Source of the DNA: Dacryopinax spathularia
Taxonomy: Eukaryota > Basidiomycota > Dacrymycetes > Dacrymycetales > Dacrymycetaceae
Length of the DNA stretch: 64,000 bases
Direction of reading: 5' to 3'
NCBI GenBank assembly: GCA_037974965.1
Contig: JBBPFI010000017.1
Span: forward strand, 186,001-250,000
The first letter of the stretch is position 1; every line of letters begins with the position of its first letter. The translations under genes and the position numbers were made by a program. Below are positions 56,390 through 64,000 of the stretch, piece by piece. The notes below the pieces were generated by a model that was not told the origin of the DNA, ran no database searches, and worked only from the letters and a program-made list of their open reading frames with translations.

Positions 56390-58038
56390 CGGAGCACGCG
56401 TGTGTACGGCTCGGTATAAGCAGCCTTATTTGTGAGGGGTTGATGTATTAATGCGGAAAGGTGATGTATGAACTCGAGACCATAGTGTACTGTTAGAAAA
56501 GCTGAGATATTTCATTCCTAATTAAACTGATCTCCTAGTTAAGTTACTGTCAATCACTCCTCTTTCGTGTCCAGAAGTACGATCTTTGCAAGCACTGCAG
56601 ACAGGAGGATTCGCCAAGGAGGATCGGCGATTACCAGGAAGCTAGGCACGGAGGAAGCTGCGGAGGGAATAATATGGTTGCCAGGGGTCGGTTGTGGGGT
56701 TAACGTTTTGATCGTTGATTGGGGCCCGGGTTTGATGAGAAAGCAGGCACGAGGCACGAAAAAAGAATGAACTTTCGAATCGGGGAAATAAGGCCTCTCA
56801 GTTCGACCTGCGTACTTTCGAGGGTTGCTTTGCAGGATAAGTAGCTCTCCGGAGGGACAGTTTGCTTGCCTTCGACTGTGGCATATATGTGGACGAAGAA
56901 GGAAGGTCGCTGATCAGGGATGGATCTATATTTAGGGGTCCATTGTCCACCCCCATCCCTCCGGGTCTCATGGACAAGGCCCATTAATAACAGCAAAAGA
57001 CAGGGGTAGACCACGACCACTTCTAAGAGCCTAGAACCAGAACGCACACCCGTCCACAGCTCGCTGCTATTATGATTGAGGGCAGAGCAAGAGAGCCCTC
57101 AAAGCACGGGCCAGGCAGCTCTGGCCCAGCTTTCAAACACCGGCGGCGTATGGCCGGCGGCAGTTTAGGAGGGTGCTTGACCGAAATGTAGCACAGCAGT
57201 GAAAGGGTGTCGCAGCTCGATCACTGCTCAATCGGAATGTAGTAGACTGTATCAGCGGCCAGACGAGCGCACAACGAGAACTAAGTAGTGCATCATAGCC
57301 CCTTTCTTAGATAGCAGAATGAAGGCAGTCATCGCATCATCGCATCATCGCCCGTCACACAAAACCCGCAAGTAGTGTGCGAGAGCGCGTCTGATCAGTT
57401 AACGATCAGCGCATATCATCAAACCAAAGGAGACGGTCGCGTCACAGGATCTCAAAGGGTCGCACCGCCGCCCACCTCACACCTCCCACCTACCCTCAAA
57501 CAGCACTTTGTCTCTCCTTCTTTTCCTCTTCCTAAGTTACTCTGCGCCGACGTGCTAGGACCTTGCGATACCGATACCCAAGGACATTGTTGGTCTTGGC
57601 TCAAGAGGTTGTTGACTAGGCCAGGCAAGGGCAAGAGAGGAAGGAAGAAGGAAGGTCGGGGGAAGGATATACCCGCCGCTAGGAGCGAGCACCGTCACTA
57701 CTACCGCACCAACCCCTGCCACCATCAGCGCCATCAGCACTCTCATCAACGCACACTCGTTAGCAGTGTCATCATTTGGAGCAATATCGTCAATACCTGC
57801 GATCGAATAGCGAGTTGCGCTGGACGACTAGTCGAGTGGGAGCATACACCTCACCGGTTCCGCTGGTCATTGTCAGGCTCGTCGATAGCGCTACCTCACC
57901 CGTCGCCGTCCTTTCATCTCTTTGACCGTCTTTCACCCCCACACCTCCGACCTCACCGACCCGCCTAATCACCACCTACCCTATTCACGCAATCCAACAT
58001 CCTCCCCACAAGCCTTACCAGCCAAGGCGACGCAGAGG
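56390..58038. promoter_or_regulatory. Intergenic region, Rap1-like 3' flank and RhoGAP promoter/5' leader
   Basis: 1.65 kb without a supported gene. Around 57330-57355 there is a short GCATCATC repeat. The plus-strand frame 57375-57968 begins with GTG and ends just before the RhoGAP ATG; its Pro/His-rich, pyrimidine-heavy content fits a 5' leader. No riboswitch or RNA gene seen. Confidence 0.4.
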
Positions 58039-61000
58039 ATGTCAATCTCATCCTCCTCCCTCTCCTCTTCCTTCCCACACGAAGACGCCGACTCGCCCCT
58101 CCTCCCCTCCCTAGCACTAGGGGAGACATCTTCCCTCTCATCCGCCGATCCCGAACTCTCATCAGTGGACGAACACGCCTCCAACGACTACACCGCAGCT
58201 CTACGGGGGAAGTCGCTGGCTGCTCGAGGTCTGGGAGGACAAGCAAGGAATGGGAGTGGGATGTTACTCGTGCCTGAAGCTTTGGGGGGAATGGACGATA
58301 AGCGCGCTAGTACGGGGAGCGGGATGACGATTCGTCCTTCTCCCTCTCCCTCAGCTGCGGATGCTACACGGCAAAGAGACAGGCAGAGCTCGACCAGCTC
58401 CGTCTCCTCCTCCTCCATCAGCGGGCGACAACAGCCAATCACTATCAACACCAACCCAAGTACACCAGGGAGAAGAACATCAGCTGCTTCGAGTACCTCT
58501 GCTCAGCTACCGCCTACGCCAGGGCCCGTCGTACCGCCCAAACCTGCAAGTCTGAGGAATACGGCTCCGCGACAGGTGCCGTCCCTTCCGTCGTTACCCT
58601 CAATAGGACAGTCAGGCCAGCAGCAGTTGGCGAGCCATGCGAGCAGCTCGAGCTTGGGAAGAGATCGGTCGGCTACTGTTGCTCTCCCTCCGACTGCTGC
58701 TGCTGCGGCTCGGAATGGTGCTACTGGGGGTGCAGCAACACCCGCCCCAGCTGGCCCGCCCACGAGTCTACCGCCTAATCAACGACGACGCTCCCTCACC
58801 TCTCTCCCTTTCCTACCTTCTCGCTCTGCAACCTCCACACCAGCACCTGTGCAACCACCCTCCGCAACAGGAAGCCGTAACACGAGCGCAACCCACCTTC
58901 CCACCACCACCTCTGCCCAACACCCACACCCACACCCGCAGCCACCACCAACGCCCCCACACGCAACATCCACCTTCCCTCTCCGCCCCCTCCGACCCAG
59001 CGCGAAGCCTCTGCACCGTCAACCCACCTCGACCTCTTCAAACTCGCACAGTTCCTCTCACTCATCATCCTCCGCCCCCGGACCACCCGCGTCGTCCTCT
59101 TCCGCTCTCGGCTTGAGCGCAGGAACGGCCGGAGGTCCAGGAAGGCCCGAACCAGCCAGGAGCAGGAGTACGAGCCGCGCAGGCCGGATAAGCAGCCGTA
59201 TGTTCGGGTGGGCGACTTCGGGCTCTTCCTCTTCCACTGGCTCGGGACCTCCTACTGCTGCCACATCACCTCCCAGCGCAGCGCCGACTTTGCCACCGAG
59301 GCCGGGGAGGGCGCAGCCGCCTGAGTCGCTGAGGAAGCCTAGCCCGCCTGCTTCTTCTGCTTCTAGTGCTGCGGCAGGAGCTGGAGTGGGGCATGGGGCT
59401 GGTGTTGGACATGGGGCTGGAGTGGGGCATGGGAACGGGTCGGGAAGTACGGTGGTGGAGATCGGACATCCGCAGCCGATAGGGAATGAGGCAAGAGGGA
59501 TGGGCCCGCCGCCTCGTCATCCTGGTGTTACTGGGTCGAGCTCGACGCAAGCGCTGGGGAACGGATACGCCGCTTCTGTGCCAGGCACCACCTGGGCCAG
59601 CTCGGCAGCGATCGCAGGGCCAGGAGGCGGAGGAGCGAGCAGCACAGGCTTCCGCGCTGGCTGGGGACGCGTACAGGGTCTGTGGGGGCAAGGTCAACGT
59701 CGTATGGAGTCCTTTTCCCAGACGCTGCCCCTTCCCCTGCAACTCCCACGCACGACGAGCGGGTCAAACCTCCCTTCTCTTTCTCGTCCTGGTGCTGTTG
59801 CTGGAGGGTATGGACATGCTCCTGATCCTCATTTGCCTATCATGCCCCCCCCTCTCCGCCCACCCTCCGGCAAGCCCGGCCAAGTATTCGGCATAAAACT
59901 AGCCGAAGCAGTCCGGCGCACGCGCTCCGTGCACCCCTCCCCCTCCGGCCGGCAGCCAGGTCCAGAAGACCGGTCCCGCTGGCTTCCCGCGCTCGTCCTG
60001 CGCTGCCTCGAGCACCTAGAACGCTGGGGACCCGAAGAAGAGGGTATTTTTAGGATCTCGGGTATGCCGGGACATGTCGCCGCGCTGAGAGAGGGGTTTG
60101 ATAGGGGCGGGGACTGGGATTTGAGGAGTGTGGGGCCGAGCGATTTGGACCCGCATGCTGTGGCGGGGGTGTTTAAGGCTTATTTTCGGGAATGTGCGTC
60201 CTCTTTCTTTCTCTCCTCTCCTCTCCTCTCCTCTTCTCTCATTTTCGCTCGCCCGTTGCGGGCGAGGATTATGGTGTCGAGCGAGTGCTGACTTTGTTGT
60301 TCGTAGTGCCTGAACCGTTGTTGACGCATTACCTGGCGAAGAAGTTCGACGAGGCCCTGCTGCCTCATACGGGCGAACCGGTCCTCTCTGCAGACGGGCT
60401 TAGCGCGTTCGGCCATGCCTCTTCAACGCCACTCACGACCTCCCCTCAGCTCCTGCTCGACCTGGCTCACTTAGTCCGGCAGCTCCCGCCGGAGAACCGG
60501 ATCCTCCTGCGCGAACTGAGCAGGCTCCTCAAGTTCCTCGCTAGGAGACAGCAGACCACACGGATGAGTCTCACCAATCTTTTGCTGGTCATTTGTCCTA
60601 GTGTTGGGATCGCCAGTAGTCTGGTCAAGATCTTCGTCGAGGAGGACGATGTCGTTTTCGGCCTTCAAGACGAAGGCTCCAAAGAAGTCCACGCATTACC
60701 GAGCCACGAGAGCAAAGAGAAGGAGAAAGAGAAGGAATTGAAGAAGAAACGGCGCGAGACTGTCGGGAGTGTGCGGACGACCGCATCGAGTCAGTCGCAT
60801 TCGCAGTCGTATCACGCTTCCCCTCCTACGACGAACCCGAGCACGCCTGCCCTCCCGCAGGGTACAAACGGGAGTCCAGGACCGGCAGGGATGAAACGCG
60901 ATTCTCTTCGAGACTCCCTTCCGCCCGTCACCCAGCCCGTGCCGAGCAGACGCAACTCGGTGCAGCCGAGGTTGCCTTTACCGGGCAAGCTTCCTACTGC

Positions 61001-61838
61001 TCTTCAACCCAACCCGAGCCCCCGAAGGAGGGCGACAAGCGTATTAGCTCAGCAGCAGGCCCAGCTGTTGCCCATCTCTGGAACTGCGCCCGTACCCGTT
61101 GTACCCCTCAAGCCTGAATCCCTCTCCTCTGGCATTGCAACCGGCTCAGCACCGGCAGGGAAAGAGAACCGACCGCGTACGCCCAGCCCGCCTCCGAGGC
61201 TGAACATCGAGTTGCCTAGTACGACCCTGCGCGTCCCGTTTGACCGGACGAACAGTAAAGATGCCAGTTCGACACCGAGCACTCCCGCAGTCAAGAAATC
61301 GGGCGGATTCTTTGGTGAGCTCTTCAGCCGGCCGGCGGTGCCGCCAAAGCCGCGTAATGTTGGCGGGTCTGCGGCTGGTGTTGGGGTCGCGAGCGCTCCG
61401 GCGGCTGCTACGAGCTCCTCGGGGACAACGAAGGAGAAGAAACGGGATGGTCCGCCGCCGAGGGTCAGTATTATGAGCAAGCTGAGGCCGAGCGAGGATT
61501 GGGGGAACCGGGTCCTGTCGGACGCGGGTGTCCCGCCTGTCCCCGCCTTACCGGCTGGTGTTGCCCCTGCTCCGACCCAAGCCCAGGGCGGGGAAAAGTC
61601 AAACACAGCCAGCGCGGACTCTTCCCCCGTCCCCGCCTCCACAAGCCGATTTGGACCGGCTGTGCTGAGAAAGGGTACGGTGAGGGAGAAGATCAGGAAT
61701 ATCGAGCAGCGGGAGCAGGAGGAGGCGAAGACGGATGGAGAGGGCCGGGAGCCGAGGGGCGTAAGACGGTTTGTGAGGACGAGGGAGAAGGACGGGCTGG
61801 GGGAGGGGAAGAGGGGGGCGTTCTTCCCTTTTAATTGA
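58039..61838 (+). CDS. Rho GTPase-activating protein
   Basis: The start is the ATG at 58039 (MSISSSSLSSSFPHEDADSP); the frame upstream lacks an ATG. Some 620 residues of Ser/Pro/Thr/Gly-rich disorder follow, with proline-rich motifs (VVPPKPASLR) that could bind SH3 domains. The RhoGAP domain starts at RWLPALVLRCLEHLERWGPE and EEGIFRISGMPGHVAALREG, where the Arg of FRISG is the arginine finger. After a 113-base intron (60195-60307) the frame goes on as LPEPLLTHYLAKKFDEALLP, LVRQLPPENRILLRELSRLL and TTRMSLTNLLLVICPSVGIA. A long disordered tail with PP.P motifs (PVVPLKPESLSSG, PPRVSIMSKLRPSEDWGNRV) ends at 61838. The enzyme speeds GTP hydrolysis by a Rho or Cdc42 type GTPase. Which GTPase it serves is not readable from sequence. 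Confidence 0.9.
59380..59433 (+). repeat. 18-bp coding minisatellite in the RhoGAP gene
   Basis: Three units of 18 bases (GCTGGAGTGGGGCATGGG and a two-base variant in the middle) encode (A-G-V-G-H-G)3 within the disordered linker. The length stays in frame, so copy number can vary without breaking the protein. Confidence 0.8.
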
Positions 61839-62524
61839 TGGGTATCCCCATGGTGGATATACGGTTTTGCTTGCTTTGATTTGATTGTTTTTCCCATTCG
61901 CTTTTCGCTCATTTGCTCATTTTGCGCTGCTTGCCCCCATCGTGGGCTAATGTTGTACGACCTAGAATCTGTGCTTTCTTTGCCTTCATTGTTCATGTGT
62001 ATTCACGCTTCGCATGATGTTTACGTCTTTTCTTCGATTTGTTCGTTCGCGCCTCTTCTTGCCTTGTTTCATCATTTGTGCTTTCTCTTATTCCCTTAAC
62101 GCCCTACTTCTCTCCCAACTTGGAGACGGAGGGTTATTCTTATTACCAGCTTGCTGGAGGGGTATACCATGGATATGGAGATTCCCCTTGTATCTGAACA
62201 CGTAATGATATACAGGAATCCCTGGCCAACGAAGTTGAGCCAGGTCTGTCCAGCAGAAATGGGGCCTTCGGTCAGGGTCTGGTGATGGCCGAGAACGGTG
62301 GCGGGCTTGCTTCGAGAAGCGTCTAAGGGAAAGGGGATGACGCGCGTGCGTTCGCGGTGGTCAAGGCTTTATGTCTTGTGTATGTAATGGCCAATCGCTA
62401 ATCCCTGTCCGGTCTTCTTGCTCTTCGCTGGTATATTGTGGCCATCGTACTGGCAAGCAAGCGTCATTTGTCGATAGCAAGGAACCGTCATTTGTGAATC
62501 GATCCTCCGCTGGCTCAGCGCAAG
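61839..62524. other. Intergenic region, RhoGAP 3' flank
   Basis: It is pyrimidine-rich with a T-rich part after the stop (61860-62100), typical of a 3' UTR. I see no gene. Confidence 0.35.
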
Positions 62525-62923
62525 ATGCGGGATGCTTTCATAGAAGAGGAGGTGGACGCGGACGCCGCGGTATTGGGCGGAGATGGAGGAACGGATCTGC
62601 TGCGGTGTGTCGTTGGAGAGAACAGTCCGCGCGGTTACGCGGCGCGGTCGGAGATAGCGAAAAGGGAATGCTGGAGGGAGGAAGAGAGGCAACAGGTGGA
62701 GCAGGCAGTACAGGCGGGAGACGGGGCAGTGGATGTAGAGCGTATGGTTGCTGAGATAGAGCGGCACGCGATGGAACGCCTGCGGTGGGTTGAGGCCTGG
62801 AAGCCATGTGTTTCTGCTGATGTATGTGTAGATCGCTTCGAAACCTACGTGTTACTCGGGTGGGTAGTGAGGATGGTTGCACACTGCCTGATGGAGGCGG
62901 TGGGGAGAGGTCGGCTATCGTGA
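62525..62923 (+). CDS. Hypothetical protein, 132 residues, next to a Helitron-like frame
   Basis: An ATG-to-stop frame after an upstream in-frame stop. It reads MRDAFIEEEVDADAAVLGGD, then an amphipathic Glu/Arg stretch (WREEERQQVEQAVQAGD, VERMVAEIERHAMERLRWVE) and a hydrophobic end (YVLLGWVVRMVAHCLMEAV). No family recognised. It has the same strand and lies 166 bases before the open frame at 63090, so both may belong to one mobile element. The opposite strand has a long Pro/Arg-rich frame (62538-63089), which looks like a shadow. Confidence 0.4.
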   Translation: MRDAFIEEEVDADAAVLGGDGGTDLLRCVVGENSPRGYAARSEIAKRECWREEERQQVEQAVQAGDGAVDVERMVAEIERHAMERLRWVEAWKPCVSADVCVDRFETYVLLGWVVRMVAHCLMEAVGRGRLS

Positions 62924-63089
62924 CCTGTAAGGGTGTGTTTAGCTGTATATTGTGAACTGTTTCTGACCGTTGCTTTCTATTTGCTCTTCTTCTCGCTGAC
63001 TTGATGTATCGCGGTGTTTGCTCGTTGCGGTATCCGTTCCGGGGGCATCGGCGTGGCTTTCGGTATTGGCTGCCGTGGTTCGGTGCCAT

Positions 63090-64000
63090 ATGGTCGCCGT
63101 GGCTTTTGACGTGGACCCGTATGATGCTGTTACGTTGATGTTGGTGTCGATGTCGATGTCGATGTCGATGTCGATGTCGATGTCGTTCATTGCGTTCCTG
63201 ATGATGATGTTGGACTGGCTCTGGATGGCGACGTCTTTGCGCCGTCTTGGTTTCCGTCTGCGTAACGTGTGCTTGTTTGGTGGTGGTGTTCGTCTCGCTT
63301 GGCCCGGGGGTTTTGGGTGTTGGGGGACAGCCTCATTGTCACAGGACGTCAGGATCTCAGAATTGGTGGGTTGTGATCAGTTGAGCGTGCCAGGGGTTGG
63401 GGCCTGTAGTCTTGTCACTGTTGCAGAGTTGGTGGATCTATATCGATTCGAAGGAGTGTGTTGGTCGGAGGAGGAGGCAGTGGAGCGGCATTGGTATGCG
63501 AGGGATGGCGTAGTTCTCCTGCGCGGGACGAGCGTTGGTTTCTTGGTTGGGCAGTTCCCGTATTTCACGAAGGCGGACCTTCGTGAGCTGTGTGGGGCGC
63601 ACGGGTTGCGTTGTAGGCATAAGAGTCTCCGAAAGGAGGCGATTAGAGAGGTTCTTGTGAGTCATAATTGTATTGGGCTATGTCGGACGGGAGCGCTGTA
63701 TGCGTTCCGTGCGGTACGGGTACAGCGAATGGCAAAATACGGCGGGATAGAGGGGAAAAGAGGGTGGAAACGCATGTCAGGAAGAGAGGAGGATGTTCGC
63801 GATGGCAGGGAGAAAAGAGCCAGACTTCGTGAAGCGAGTGTGGAGGGAGAGAGTTACGCATTCCCCCCGGCCATTGACGAGGTACTGGTGAGAGAGATCA
63901 TCGCCGAGTACCAAGCAAAGACCCAGCCGTCGTTTCTCGAGGAGGTGCCGTGTGGATGTTGCGGTGAAAGGGTTGGTCGAGGGATTGTGTGTTGTGTGCC
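63090..64000 (+). CDS. N-terminal part of a Helitron-like replication protein (runs off the window)
   Basis: From the ATG at 63090 (in-frame stop upstream at about 62999) the frame stays open to the last base, over 300 codons. It begins MVAVAFDVDPYDAVTLMLVS and then SM repeats encoded by a TCGATG array. Later it has VGQFPYFTKADLRELCGAHG, KEAIREVLVSHNCIGLC, SYAFPPAIDEVLVREIIAEY, FLEEVPCGCCGERV. The order (SAP-like helix pair, KEA..E.L..H.C, FPP....L...II..F...., then a C-x-C-C zinc knuckle) matches the N-terminal segment of Helitron RepHel proteins of mushrooms that precedes the DUF6570 and replication-initiator domains. The later domains (HUH, PIF1 helicase) would lie beyond the window, so the family call is provisional. 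The true start may be later (for example 63225), after the repeat. Confidence 0.5.
   Translation, partial: MVAVAFDVDPYDAVTLMLVSMSMSMSMSMSMSFIAFLMMMLDWLWMATSLRRLGFRLRNVCLFGGGVRLAWPGGFGCWGTASLSQDVRISELVGCDQLSVPGVGACSLVTVAELVDLYRFEGVCWSEEEAVERHWYARDGVVLLRGTSVGFLVGQFPYFTKADLRELCGAHGLRCRHKSLRKEAIREVLVSHNCIGLCRTGALYAFRAVRVQRMAKYGGIEGKRGWKRMSGREEDVRDGREKRARLREASVEGESYAFPPAIDEVLVREIIAEYQAKTQPSFLEEVPCGCCGERVGRGIVCCV
63147..63185 (+). repeat. Hexanucleotide microsatellite (TCGATG)6
   Basis: Six perfect TCGATG units plus TCG. In the frame of the Helitron-like ORF they encode Ser-Met repeats. Probably outside the conserved protein or in its leader. Confidence 0.85.

Noticed and set aside
57375-57968. 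197-codon open frame upstream of the RhoGAP gene
   Set aside because: It begins with GTG and has no ATG; pyrimidine-rich content fits a 5' UTR of the RhoGAP transcript.
62538-63089. 183-codon Pro/Arg-rich frame on the minus strand
   Set aside because: It is the complement of two better plus-strand frames and has shadow-frame composition.

Overview
The window is nuclear DNA of a filamentous basidiomycete, most likely an agaricomycete. The genes are dense, on both strands, and interrupted by many short introns (about 45-65 bases, usually GTRNGN...AG). Base composition is fairly GC-rich. The gene set fits this assignment: YSH1, CDC24, THI6, TAPT1/EMP65, arrestin-like proteins, F-box proteins, a bHLH factor and a BRCT/Myb telomere protein. 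There is no bacterial operon, CRISPR array, rRNA or convincing tRNA. Exon joins were made by eye from frame continuity, splice dinucleotides and family resemblance.

Layout, left to right. 0-3 kb: tail of a multipass membrane protein (-) and a SET-like protein (-) that lacks the usual metal/SAM-pocket motif. 3.7-7.4 kb: a GH63-like glucosidase (-). 8.3-10.3 kb: a secreted amidase (-). 11-12.4 kb: an arrestin-like protein (-). 13.6-15.8 kb: a small orphan ORF and an F-box protein (-). 16-18.5 kb: a TAPT1/Emp65 membrane protein (+). 18.7-20.5 kb: an aldo/keto reductase (-). 21-21.6 kb: an AT-rich island with palindromes and an inverted repeat, probably a non-autonomous mobile-element remnant. 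22-26.2 kb: a PhnB-like protein (-), a small orphan (+) and the bifunctional thiamine enzyme THI6 (+). 27-29.6 kb: a second arrestin-like protein (+). 30-34.4 kb: an SDR (-) sharing a divergent promoter with YSH1 (+). 34.6-36.8 kb: a large membrane glycoprotein (-). 38-41.9 kb: CDC24 (-). 42-47.5 kb: a long stretch with no recognised gene. 47.6-48.5 kb: a bHLH factor (-). 49.9-52.5 kb: a large F-box protein (-). 53.6-56.4 kb: a Rap1-type BRCT/Myb protein (+). 58-61.8 kb: a RhoGAP (+). 62.5-64 kb: two plus-strand ORFs; the second runs off the window and resembles the N-terminal part of a Helitron replication protein.

Functional links. CDC24 (a Cdc42 GEF) and the RhoGAP 16 kb away act in opposite directions on Rho-type GTPases. 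The two arrestin-like genes are diverged relatives that match through almost their whole length. The genes otherwise look like a mixed housekeeping neighbourhood, not a secondary-metabolite or defence cluster. The points most worth a second look are the three similar Myb modules in the Rap1-like protein, the palindrome/inverted-repeat island at 21 kb, the altered SET-like protein, and the open Helitron-like frame at the right edge.
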